Part shown: in pieces, positions 1-6,671 of the stretch
How the letters are laid out: each line of letters begins with the position of its first letter
Position numbering within the stretch: position 1 is the stretch's first letter
From: Paludibacteraceae bacterium
GTDB lineage: Bacteria; Bacteroidota; Bacteroidia; Bacteroidales; Paludibacteraceae
Assembly (NCBI GenBank): GCA_028694915.1
Contig: JAQVJY010000011.1
Location: forward strand, 1 to 49,140
Direction of reading: 5' to 3'
Length of the DNA: 49,140 bases
Notes under the pieces: model-generated
What the model was told of the DNA's origin: nothing
The model's input: only the letters and a program-made list of their open reading frames with translations
Database searches by the model: none
Program-made: the position numbers and the translations under genes

Positions 1-29
1 CTAACGTTTTATTTACGTAACAAATATAC

Positions 30-149
30 AACATTCGTAAATGCAAATCTTATAACATTCGTATATGAATTTACGTATAATTTATAAATATTTGATAATA
101 ATATTTTTATGTAATAAACTATTGAAAACTTTTTTCGTTTACGAATGTT
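30..149. repeat. Three copies of AACATTCGTAAA-like site upstream of recombinase
   Basis: The sequence AACATTCGTAAATG occurs at 30-43. A close variant, AACATTCGTATATG, occurs at 54-67. The inverted copy TTTACGAATGTT lies at 138-149 and ends four bases before the -7 box of the recombinase gene. TTACGTAA at 12-19 and TTTACGTATAA at about 70-80 add related partial motifs. Direct copies plus one inverted copy against a promoter look like operator sites, or binding sites for the recombinase itself. This reading is inferred from position only. Confidence 0.55.
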
Positions 150-152
150 ACA

Positions 153-160
153 TATCTTTG
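153..160 (+). promoter_or_regulatory. Bacteroidota -7 box of recombinase gene
   Basis: TATCTTTG matches the TAnnTTTG -7 consensus of Bacteroidota and lies 23 bp before the ATG at 184. A clean TTTG -33 box is not evident; the corresponding stretch is T-rich. The inverted 12-mer at 138-149 fills the spacer, so a protein bound there would block this promoter. Confidence 0.7.
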
Positions 161-183
161 CAAGTATATTAAAGTAGGATGTT

Positions 184-1026
184 ATGGATATAAATAATTT
201 ACTTTCGGTGTTTGAACAACGGTTACGTATGCAACGTTATAGTGATGCCTCTATACGTAATTACAAAAGTGCGGTGGATAATTTTCTTCGTGTGGCATCT
301 AAAAAATATCAAAAACCAGAAGAGTTGGATGGGGATAGAATCGAGAAATATGTTTTTTGGCTCATAGAAACAAAAAACATAAGTGCTTCTTATCAACGCA
401 TGGTGGTAGCAAGCATCGATAAATTTTATCGTTTGGTACTCAATATTCAACTCCCTATCAAACACCTTTATCCCACTCGAAAAGAACATCATCTGCCCGA
501 ATATCTGAATAAAGAAGAGGTGAAACGTCTTATAAACAGCACCGACAATTTAAAACATAAATGTATTTTGGAAATGCTCTATTCTGGCGGCTTGCGTTTG
601 AGCGAATTATTGAATATACAACTTTCCGATGTGGATTCTAACGATATGATAATACACATCCGTATGGCAAAAGGCAAAAAAGACCGGAAGGTGATGCTTT
701 CTGAGGTTCTTTTGATTGATTTAAGGCTATATTTTACACAATATAGACCAGAAAGATTTCTTTTTGAAGGTCAGAATAAAGAGCAGTATTCTCCCAAAAG
801 CGTACAAAATGTAGTTCGTCAGGCAGCACAAAAAGCTGGAATAAAAAAACAGGTTACGCCCCACACACTTCGCCATAGTTTTGCCACCCATTTATTGGAA
901 AACGGTGTTGATATTCGATATATTCAGGAATTATTGGGGCATCAATCCGTAAACACAACTGAAATTTACACGCACATTGTGGATATTTCAAAATCAAGCA
1001 TCAAAAGTCCATTAGATTTAATATAA
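184..1026 (+). CDS. XerD-like tyrosine recombinase
   Basis: This 280-residue protein has the full tyrosine recombinase layout. A SAM-like core-binding domain spans about residues 1-95 and a catalytic domain about 105-270. The catalytic set is visible: R138 in SGGLRLSEL, K164 in GKKDRK, H227 and R230 in HTLRHSFATH, H253 in LLGHQS and the nucleophile Y262 in TTEIYTHI. It cuts and rejoins DNA at a specific site through a 3'-phosphotyrosine. The length and compact form resemble XerC/XerD and integron-type or invertase-type recombinases more than long phage integrases. The ATG at 184 follows a good -7 box. The promoter is crowded with repeats of one 12-mer, which may be autoregulatory sites or recombination sites. 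It is outside the integrated element at 1732-18038 and unlike that element's integrase. Substrate sites are unknown; the window starts too close upstream to see them. Confidence 0.9.
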   Translation: MDINNLLSVFEQRLRMQRYSDASIRNYKSAVDNFLRVASKKYQKPEELDGDRIEKYVFWLIETKNISASYQRMVVASIDKFYRLVLNIQLPIKHLYPTRKEHHLPEYLNKEEVKRLINSTDNLKHKCILEMLYSGGLRLSELLNIQLSDVDSNDMIIHIRMAKGKKDRKVMLSEVLLIDLRLYFTQYRPERFLFEGQNKEQYSPKSVQNVVRQAAQKAGIKKQVTPHTLRHSFATHLLENGVDIRYIQELLGHQSVNTTEIYTHIVDISKSSIKSPLDLI

Positions 1027-1029
1027 AAA

Positions 1030-1131
1030 ATGTATTCTTTTTGGGGTACACTTTTTGCGTTTTTATTATCTACCCTTATATTACTAATCACAGTCGGTAT
1101 TTGGTACGTTATTAACTTTCGCTTTTTATAA
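1030..1131 (+). CDS. Possible 33-residue single-pass membrane peptide
   Basis: An ATG three bases after the recombinase stop opens a 33-codon frame ending at TAA 1129-1131. The product has a polar or aromatic start (MYSFWGT), then one long hydrophobic stretch (about residues 8-28, rich in L, I, F and V) and a short basic end (NFRFL). That is the pattern of a small inner-membrane protein. Its last 20 bases overlap the 3' end of the convergent redoxin gene. Spacing suggests translational coupling to the recombinase. It could be a chance frame, since short T-rich sequence readily encodes hydrophobic residues. I recognise no family. Confidence 0.3.
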   Translation: MYSFWGTLFAFLLSTLILLITVGIWYVINFRFL

Positions 1132-1546
1132 GTTCTTCTATGGCATAAAATAACCGGTTTTGTGCGCCATCTTGCGAACCAAAAATGGATCGAAAAAGTT
1201 CTCCCTTGGGTGTGATTAGTATCCACTGTGGTGTGCCCGCAGATTCAAATTGATCAAAAACCTGATGGTTCTCGTCTATATAAATAGGGAAAGGCACTTC
1301 GCCAGACGTAAAGATACTTTTAATAGCTTCTTTGGTAGTTTTAGTCCCTCCAAAATTACTATGTATGCCAATGACCTGAATAGACGGATTATTTTGTTGG
1401 AAATCGTATGCCAACGGAATAGCTCTGCCCGTACATCCTAAACAACTGTTGTTGTAAATAATCAGCACTAGGGCTTTATCCTTGTATTCGGTCAATAGGT
1501 CAATTTTACGACCGTCTAAATCGGTTACGTGTATGGATTCTATCAT
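1112..1546 (-). CDS. Thioredoxin-fold redoxin (AhpC/TSA-TlpA type)
   Basis: This 144-residue protein has a redoxin/thioredoxin fold. An N-terminal strand (ESIHVTDLDGRKIDL) leads to VLIIYNNSCLGCTGRAIP, with a CxxC pair at C35 and C38. A TPQW segment near residue 105 gives the cis-proline loop, and ITPKGEL is the following strand pair. It would catalyse thiol-disulfide exchange or peroxide reduction. There is no signal peptide, so it is likely cytoplasmic, unlike most TlpA/ResA proteins of Bacteroidota. It has its own -7 box and sits between the recombinase, with which it converges, and the left end of the integrated element. Before integration its upstream neighbour was probably dnaK. The exact substrate cannot be told from sequence. 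Confidence 0.8.
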   Translation of the reverse strand: MIESIHVTDLDGRKIDLLTEYKDKALVLIIYNNSCLGCTGRAIPLAYDFQQNNPSIQVIGIHSNFGGTKTTKEAIKSIFTSGEVPFPIYIDENHQVFDQFESAGTPQWILITPKGELFRSIFGSQDGAQNRLFYAIEELIKSES

Positions 1547-1581
1547 TTTTAATGACGTTTTAGTTTTAATAAATAGGATTA

Positions 1582-1589
1582 CAAAGATA
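1582..1589 (-). promoter_or_regulatory. -7 box of redoxin gene
   Basis: Read on the minus strand this is TATCTTTG, a perfect Bacteroidota -7 box, 36 bp upstream of the ATG at 1546. The bidirectional terminator at 1610-1648 lies just upstream and insulates it from minus-strand transcription. Confidence 0.7.
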
Positions 1590-1609
1590 ATGCAAAGAAC
1601 GTAATAACT

Positions 1610-1648
1610 AAAAAACCTCTGTAAACGAATGGTGTACAGAGGTTTTTT
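1610..1648. terminator. Bidirectional intrinsic terminator
   Basis: Perfect 14-bp arms (AAAAAACCTCTGTA and its complement) flank an 11-nt loop, with a T-run on the 3' side in either direction. It sits upstream of the redoxin promoter and would stop read-through arriving from the dnaK side, or from the integrated element. Confidence 0.8.
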
Positions 1649-1896
1649 ATGGAGCTAATAAATCGCCAACGGCGTTTTATTTTACTTCTTCGTAAGTATT
1701 TACAACTGATATTCAATAATATACAAACTTATGGTACAAAAATGATACAATTATAAAACGACTAACCATAAATGCTAAATAATTGATTTGTAAAGATATA
1801 AATCTATTTCAATAAACAACTATAAGAAATGGCGGGAAAAAGCGTTTAAGCGATTTCTACGCCTTATTTTGTACTTGGTGGGACTTGTACCTAACG
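1649..1896. other. Gene-free left junction of the integrated element
   Basis: No coding frame or RNA gene is evident. The stretch is AT-rich and holds the left copy of the 12-bp repeat at 1732-1743, with ATACAAA just before it and ATACAA just after it. These resemble arm-type integrase sites. Sequence left of 1732 would be host DNA; sequence right of it belongs to the element. Confidence 0.5.
1732..1743 (+). repeat. Putative attL core (TGGTACAAAAAT)
   Basis: This is an exact 12-bp match to 18027-18038. Both copies are preceded by ATACAAA within four or five bases and followed by a CAA-containing stretch, so the likeness extends beyond the exact core. Which base pairs are exchanged cannot be fixed from one sequence. 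Confidence 0.55.
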
Positions 1897-1925
1897 AAAA
1901 AAACCGCCCCTTTTGAGGGCGGCTT
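1897..1925 (-). terminator. Terminator of the DUF6266-like gene
   Basis: On the minus strand a GC-rich hairpin (CCGCCC/GGGCGG arms at 1904-1909 and 1917-1922) is followed by a run of seven T (1897-1903). It starts about 30 bp after the stop of the gene at 1954-2592. Confidence 0.85.
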
Positions 1926-1953
1926 TCGCAAGAAAACAGATAATTCGCAAATG

Positions 1954-2592
1954 TTAGGCTGCGGTTTCCTCACCGAGCGAAACGGAGTTTGCTACGGTTT
2001 TGCCGTCGGCGGAAATGAAGCCGAGATACAACTCCACTTTATCGCCCACCCAATCGGCGGGGGTGTTTACTTCTGCCGTGCCGTCGGCGCGGGTGGCTGC
2101 GGCGGTGTTGAAAACCGCCTCGCCTTTGTCTTTGTTGAATACCAAAGGCATTGCTAAATCGGTGGCGAGGGCATCGCCCACGCCGCTGTTGTCGTTCCAC
2201 GAAAACGTGATTTTGCCAGAAGAGGCGGCAGCGGCCGCATTTTCGGCAGACATAAGCGAGCCACGAGATACGAGTGCAAGCGAGAAATCGAGTGCGTAAT
2301 CGGGATATTCGCCAGTTATTGCATTCTTTACAGTGTACGACATTGCAGCGTTGAACGCTGTTTGCTTGTTGGCGTAGGTTTTGAAGCCTGTGCGAACATA
2401 CGAAGTAATTGGTTTCAGGAAAGCGAGCGTTAAAGCAAATTTACTGCGTTGTTCCATTTGTGCCTCCGTGCGAGGGTTCTTAATGTTTTGGGCTTGTGAA
2501 CGCATATAGGATATGCCTTTCCACGAGCCGCCAATAACTGTTCCGACTTTGCCGGAGAATCCGCCGAGGATTCCTTGTTTGATTGTTCCCAT
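1954..2592 (-). CDS. DUF6266-like protein of unknown function
   Basis: This is a 212-residue protein. Its start (MGTIKQGILGGFSGKVGTV, then IGGSWKGI) is the hallmark of the DUF6266 family found in Bacteroidota genomes and mobile elements. The middle contains LVSRGSLMSAENAAAA and a strand-rich C-terminal half with SWNDNSGVGDALATDLAMPLVFN, which looks like a beta-sandwich. There is no signal peptide or membrane segment. Function is unknown; I recognise the family by its N-terminal motif only. It has its own -7 box 130 bp upstream and its own terminator, so it is a single-gene unit with a long leader at the left end of the element. The gene is visibly richer in G and C than host genes, which fits transfer. 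Confidence 0.75.
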   Translation of the reverse strand: MGTIKQGILGGFSGKVGTVIGGSWKGISYMRSQAQNIKNPRTEAQMEQRSKFALTLAFLKPITSYVRTGFKTYANKQTAFNAAMSYTVKNAITGEYPDYALDFSLALVSRGSLMSAENAAAAASSGKITFSWNDNSGVGDALATDLAMPLVFNKDKGEAVFNTAAATRADGTAEVNTPADWVGDKVELYLGFISADGKTVANSVSLGEETAA

Positions 2593-2721
2593 AATTGAAA
2601 AAATTAGAGTTAGAAAAAAATGTTATTTACTTCGGACTTGGTATTGCCCTACGGGCGAAGTTTCTTTTGCTCTCACTCGGACGAAACATTGACCAAATAC
2701 GGCTCTGACCTTATCCATTTG

Positions 2722-2729
2722 CAAAGGTA
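2722..2729 (-). promoter_or_regulatory. -7 box of DUF6266-like gene
   Basis: The minus strand reads TACCTTTG, matching TAnnTTTG, about 130 bp upstream of the ATG at 2592. The predicted mRNA has a leader of over 100 nt that includes a short GCCC-TAC-GGGC hairpin near 2650-2660. Confidence 0.55.
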
Positions 2730-2794
2730 ATATCAGTATAAGTATCTGATTTATATTTGGTTTGTTGTGCTTTGTATTGCTTTATTTTGCTTTG

Positions 2795-2822
2795 CAAGCC
2801 CTCATTTGAGGGCTGCAAAGGC
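2795..2822 (-). other. Hairpin overlapping a stop codon
   Basis: Arms AGCCCTCA and TGAGGGCT, extended by TGCAA pairing, form a near-perfect hairpin that includes the TGA of the gene at 2802-3209. It is not followed by a clear T-run on the minus strand, so it may protect the mRNA 3' end or terminate weakly. Confidence 0.4.
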
Positions 2823-3209
2823 TGTCATTTTGCGAAGTTGTGCGAGCAACAATAATTGCTTTCTTAAAATTTCGGTTTGCTGTTCGAGTTGTGCCAACGC
2901 TTGGGCGGTTTCGATTACTTTTTCAAGTGATAACGATTGCCAAAGATTCAAGAATGCTTTGCGGTAGGCTTTGACGGTTACAAATTCGATAACTGAACCG
3001 TGCAAAAAGGGCTTCAACTTGCCCGATACAAAAAGAATGTGAGCGACTGCCCGAACTTCCGAAAGGCTTGTTGTTTCGGCTTGGATTGCGTAACAATTTG
3101 GGCAAGGTTTTGCAAGCGGTTTCCCGCTGTTTTGTCCTCTGCTTAAAACGTAAACGGCTGGGGTTGTTTCTGTGCCGTTGTGGACTTTGATTTGAACATC
3201 TGTTTTCAT
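2802..3209 (-). CDS. DUF6943-like small protein
   Basis: This 135-residue protein contains NSGKPLAKPCPNCYAI (about residues 27-42) and a later HGSVIEFVTVKAYRKAF segment (about 70-86). I associate this pairing with the DUF6943 family of Bacteroidota mobile elements. The C-terminal third (VIETAQALAQLEQQTEILRK onward) is a predicted helix or coiled coil. Two cysteines in CPNC might bind metal, but there is no second pair. It has no signal peptide or membrane segment. The function is unknown. It lies between the repeat-rich gene-free zone and the DUF6266-like gene. The family call is from memory of its motif and could be wrong. Confidence 0.6.
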   Translation of the reverse strand: MKTDVQIKVHNGTETTPAVYVLSRGQNSGKPLAKPCPNCYAIQAETTSLSEVRAVAHILFVSGKLKPFLHGSVIEFVTVKAYRKAFLNLWQSLSLEKVIETAQALAQLEQQTEILRKQLLLLAQLRKMTAFAALK

Positions 3210-3364
3210 TTTCTTGCGGATTAAAATGTTGATACTGTGTGATTTTCAGCGACATCGACCGCCGCCGCACGCAAAAGAGGCGACAGCCGACAACAACATT
3301 TTTTCCCCAGAGAAAAGAGAAAAACCAAAAAAAGAGAAATGAAAAGGAATGCCTTTCAAGCAGC

Positions 3365-4395
3365 GAAGCGTAGGGCGTTTGTCAAGGTTTGCTCAAAAAA
3401 AATACTCTTTGTAGCGAAGCGGAAAAGGAAGATTTTTTTTGAAAGTAACCCGTAGGGCTTGACCTTTACTAATGCCCGAAGCGTAGCTATCTTTGCATTT
3501 CCTTTTTATTTTTTGGGGATAATATGATTTTTACTTCATTGTATTTCAATCGCTTATCCATTACAACCCGTTTCTGTAATTAACTGCTATACACTAAAAT
3601 TCAACCCGATAGGGTTGTTTAACAACTATTTTCAACTGTCTTTTGGGGTGGGTGGTCGGGGGCTGTGCGTGGGCGAAGCGAAAAACAGAGCAGGTAAAGC
3701 AGCCTTGAGCCGACCGAAAGAAGCTGGACAAAATGCGAAGCGTAGCGAAGTTTTTGGACGGCTGATTGAGGGAGAGGCGAAGCCGTTGCGAGTGGAGAGA
3801 GGGCGGCGGCAGCAGGTAGCCCGCAATGTAGCGATAGCGAAATGAGGGCTGCGGACGGCTGCCGTTTACGGCAGGGCTGGCGCGACTTTTTGCTGTGTAG
3901 TGTAGTTTTTTTTGCGGGTTGGGCAAGTGTGGCGACGGGAAAGAGTGAACGAAATGGAACTTGTGGAATGTAGAGAACGAATGAACGGCGGCTCTCTTGC
4001 TTGGGTTTAAACAATATTTTGCGGTGTGAGTGTCGGGAGGTACGACCAAAACGAACACGGCAAAGACCTATTAAAGGGTGGGGCAAAAAAAACGAAACGG
4101 AACATTGCAAAAAGCGTGACAGCCCGATTAGCCCGAACGACCAGCAGGCGAGCATAACACTAAGTGGCGGTTGCCCCCTGTTTAGAAAGATTTATGAGCG
4201 TAGCGAATACATTATTGGGGTTCAGGGGGCAAGAGTAGCCACGAATGAGGATTGAGTGAGCGTGTGTAGCAAAACAAGCAGCCACGCCCATAGTGAGCAC
4301 CTAATGAAGCGTAGCGGAATGAGTTGGAGCGCAACGGCGGAGTGTGGCTGCAGTGCTTGCAAGGGCAGACAAAAAAATACTACCCGAAGCGTAGC
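3365..4395 (+). repeat. Dispersed GAAGCGTAGC repeats
   Basis: Exact GAAGCGTAG is found at 3365-3373, 3478-3486, 3737-3745, 4306-4314 and 4386-4394; the last four extend to GAAGCGTAGC. Near copies lie at about 3412 (TAGCGAAGCGG), 3675 and 4196 (GAGCGTAGCG). All exact copies are on the plus strand, spaced unevenly from 80 to 570 bp. They are confined to this gene-free zone as far as I could see. Confidence 0.6.
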
Positions 4396-4496
4396 GCAGG
4401 TGTGGAGATTTTTTTAGGCTGTTTATATACCCTTGCAAGTATGTTTTTGCGAAACAAAGTGAGCGATTGACGAATACCTTTTTACCTGCTCTGTTT
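3683..4496. repeat. Perfect 16-bp inverted repeat pair
   Basis: AAACAGAGCAGGTAAA at 3683-3698 has its exact reverse complement at 4481-4496. The arms bracket about 780 bp of gene-free DNA. Flanking bases do not match further. No transposase-like frame lies between them. Confidence 0.7.
4171..4232. repeat. TTGCCCCCTG hairpin pair
   Basis: TTGCCCCCTG at 4171-4180 pairs perfectly with CAGGGGGCAA at 4223-4232 across a 42-nt loop. A GC-rich dyad in an otherwise gene-free part of a mobile element could be an origin-of-transfer relic or a structured RNA. No relaxase gene is present to support the first idea. Confidence 0.45.
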
Positions 4497-4534
4497 GTAG
4501 CGTGGGAACGCTTAATAAATGTGTTTACACCTAT

Positions 4535-4581
4535 CGAAAAAAGGAAATCCCCATTTCCTAACATTTAGGATTTGGGGATTT
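4535..4581 (-). terminator. Terminator overlapping the stop of the radical SAM gene
   Basis: Minus-strand arms at 4565-4581 and 4545-4561 (17 bp each, pairing broken only in the middle) enclose a three-base loop, followed by CCTTTTTTCG. The TAA stop of the radical SAM gene lies inside the first arm. It closes the four-gene cargo operon. Confidence 0.85.
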
Positions 4582-6664
4582 GAGTATTTCTACCTTTACC
4601 ATGTCTCTTGGCTTCAAGAGTGGGCTTTTTGTCATATTCTAATTTTAATCTGTAAAGGTCTGTTCCAGATTCAACTACATCTTTTCGATAGTTAATGTAA
4701 TAGGCAAGAAGTTCTATGATTTTAGGATTTGAGAACTTTGCGGAAGTGTTTTCAAAATCGTTATTGTGAATTACTTGCTTGACTATTGCCCACTCATCAG
4801 CAGACAATGTTTGTTCGCAATCTTGAAAAAGTGTCCACCATGCTTGGGTTGAACTCTTATAAAAGTCTCTGCCTAATATCTCTTTTGATTTTTCTATTCC
4901 CTCTTTATCTCCTAACCATTCAAAAAAGAAACGGTAAATAATCATCGTCTCGGGCATATATAACAGTTGGTGATACTCTTCAATGTTTCTGCCAAATGCC
5001 TTTTCAAAGAAAGATGTACCACGTCCTATTTTTCCTTTTGTACTATTAAGAACAGCTTGAATGGCACGAATAAATTTCCTATTCCAATGTTTACCGATAT
5101 AATCGCGGTTATGCGAATAGTCTTTATCCATTTCGTCAGTCTTGCGGATTGGATGAAACTTCATCGGGAATGAATAAATGCTTACAGCATGACCCACCTC
5201 TTCTGATAATTTTTCACACAAATCCACATTAATGCGTAAACGTTTGTAAAGGTCATCAGGGCGGTCATCAAAATTATACAGCAAGTAATTAGAGAAATCT
5301 TTAATATCTGCTTTTACGCACATTTTAATGGCTTCTACATATTTCTTTTCTGTTTTAATATTATCGAAAGCTATACGAACAGGGCGAATTGCTGTTTTGC
5401 CCAACAGCTCGGCTTTCTCAGGAGTAAAAAGCCTTGCATCAAGACCTTGATTGAAATCGACAAAGCGAAGTTTGCCAAGTCCGGGCTGATGATATTTTTC
5501 GTATATCGGTTTTATTTCATCGTAGGCGGCAATAAGGTTTTCTTTTGTTGATGTCAGAAATTTGTCGATATGATATTTTTCTCTGATACAATAAACAGTA
5601 TAAGAATTTTCTCCTTTCAAGGATTCGTAAAACTCATTTATTAAACGCCACGATTTGCGAATATAGGCACGGTCGTTTACTTCGTTATTTAAATTACGAA
5701 TAGCAATTTCGAGCATATTGGGTTGCTTAAATTTTGCACCTTTGGCAAAACCGCAATCAATTATTTCATTGATTATCTTTTCGTAATCCTTTGAAGCAAG
5801 CACATTGTTATCCATTAACAACAAATCTTTCTGTTCGCCATACTGACCGTTAATGCGGTCAATCCTTGATTTTAGTGGGATATAATCCTGATAAATTGGT
5901 TCAAGTGTTGGAACTGCACAAAATGGACATTTATTAACGCAACCACGTGTCGTGTAGCGATAATATGAATTAGCCATCGGATAACGATAGTCTATCTCGT
6001 CAAGAATGGAATAATCAAGTTCCAATTCGTCAATGTTTTGTGTATCGCCCTCGTCAAGGTCGCCGGGACGAAGTATGCCGATGTGGATTCCTCCTGCTTG
6101 TCCATATTTATGGATTGGAAGATTTGTTTGTTCAGACAATTCTTTTGGCTGGATAGATGCCAATACGCCACCAACCATCAAGTTCTTGGGGTCTTTTACA
6201 AGGTCTTTTGCAAAGTTGATAGTATCAACTGTTACTTGCCAATAGAAAGTAAAAAGAGTGGTTACGCCCACTCTGTCCCATTCAGGTTCTGTTTTCCATG
6301 TGCCTTTCCAATATTTATCTTTGGCAGCAAGAATTAAGTTTGTGAGCAATAGACAAACATCTGATTGTTTGATTGGTAAATGGTCTAAAACTATATTTTT
6401 TCTTGTTCTAACGTATTCTGTAAGAATGTCTTTGTAAATATGCCAACTCGTGTTTGACGTGTCGCAATCGTTTAAATCATCAACTAACTTATCGACAATA
6501 CGTTCAATGACAAACATCTTGAGGTCGCCTTTATAAAAGACAACTTCCCAATTTTTCAAATTTCGGTAGTAGGTGGCAATTTTCATCAAGCCTACTGGTG
6601 GAAACTTGTTAGAGTAATTGGGCTCAATTAGTAATACTTTTTTCTTCTGCGATTTATCGTCCAT
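4565..6664 (-). CDS. Large radical SAM protein of the cargo operon
   Basis: This is a 699-residue protein. Residues 9-50 (KKVLLIEPNYSNKFPPVGL onward) look like the start of a B12-binding-type Rossmann domain. RGCVNKCPFC at 240-249 gives the CxxxCxxC cluster motif (C242, C246, C249) that binds a 4Fe-4S cluster and S-adenosylmethionine. LLLMDNN at 281-287 follows as the next strand of the partial TIM barrel, and later segments (FNQGLDARLF, RIAFDN, NYLLYNFDD) continue it. The C-terminal 170 residues are helical and unassigned. It would generate a 5'-deoxyadenosyl radical to modify an unknown substrate. It is last in a tight operon, seven bases after the GHKL gene. A long, uncharacterised radical SAM enzyme next to NurA, HerA and an Hsp90-like ATPase is unusual. 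It is not a viperin-length protein. Whether it modifies DNA, RNA, protein or a small molecule is unknown. Confidence 0.85.
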   Translation of the reverse strand: MDDKSQKKKVLLIEPNYSNKFPPVGLMKIATYYRNLKNWEVVFYKGDLKMFVIERIVDKLVDDLNDCDTSNTSWHIYKDILTEYVRTRKNIVLDHLPIKQSDVCLLLTNLILAAKDKYWKGTWKTEPEWDRVGVTTLFTFYWQVTVDTINFAKDLVKDPKNLMVGGVLASIQPKELSEQTNLPIHKYGQAGGIHIGILRPGDLDEGDTQNIDELELDYSILDEIDYRYPMANSYYRYTTRGCVNKCPFCAVPTLEPIYQDYIPLKSRIDRINGQYGEQKDLLLMDNNVLASKDYEKIINEIIDCGFAKGAKFKQPNMLEIAIRNLNNEVNDRAYIRKSWRLINEFYESLKGENSYTVYCIREKYHIDKFLTSTKENLIAAYDEIKPIYEKYHQPGLGKLRFVDFNQGLDARLFTPEKAELLGKTAIRPVRIAFDNIKTEKKYVEAIKMCVKADIKDFSNYLLYNFDDRPDDLYKRLRINVDLCEKLSEEVGHAVSIYSFPMKFHPIRKTDEMDKDYSHNRDYIGKHWNRKFIRAIQAVLNSTKGKIGRGTSFFEKAFGRNIEEYHQLLYMPETMIIYRFFFEWLGDKEGIEKSKEILGRDFYKSSTQAWWTLFQDCEQTLSADEWAIVKQVIHNNDFENTSAKFSNPKIIELLAYYINYRKDVVESGTDLYRLKLEYDKKPTLEAKRHGKGRNTQIPKS

Positions 6665-6671
6665 TTAGTAA

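Larger units (their letters stand above)
3210..4534. other. Gene-free repeat-rich zone of the element
   Basis: About 1.3 kb holds several open frames on both strands, but none reads like protein. Translations are dominated by S, P, R and F, no family motif appears, and frames overlap one another. It does hold structure: five copies of GAAGCGTAG (3365, 3478, 3737, 4306, 4386) with variants, a perfect 16-bp inverted repeat (3683-3698 and 4481-4496), a 10-bp G/C-rich hairpin pair (4171-4180 and 4223-4232), and an orphan plus-strand TATCTTTG at 3488-3495. It may be a decayed mobilisation region, an origin of transfer or replication, or non-coding RNA genes. Confidence 0.5.

Noticed and set aside
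30-160. Integron attI/attC sites before the XerD-like gene
   Set aside because: No RYYYAAC core or imperfect attC hairpin is visible, and the gene lacks the extra motif that marks integron integrases.
1677-1702. Minus-strand sequence resembling the dnaK end (EEVK and stop)
   Set aside because: Considered as a duplicated dnaK tail from element insertion, but the frame is closed by a stop a few codons upstream and the likeness covers only about five codons.
3488-3495. Orphan plus-strand TATCTTTG
   Set aside because: It matches the -7 consensus, but only a 19-codon frame follows. It may drive a non-coding RNA; not enough to call a gene.
3594-4255. Several overlapping open frames on both strands in the gene-free zone
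   Set aside because: Their translations are S/P/R/F-rich with no motif, they overlap one another in opposite frames, and several exist only because the DNA is GC-rich with few stops.
3365-4395. CRISPR array
   Set aside because: Repeats are only 9-10 bases, unevenly spaced, and no cas genes are present.
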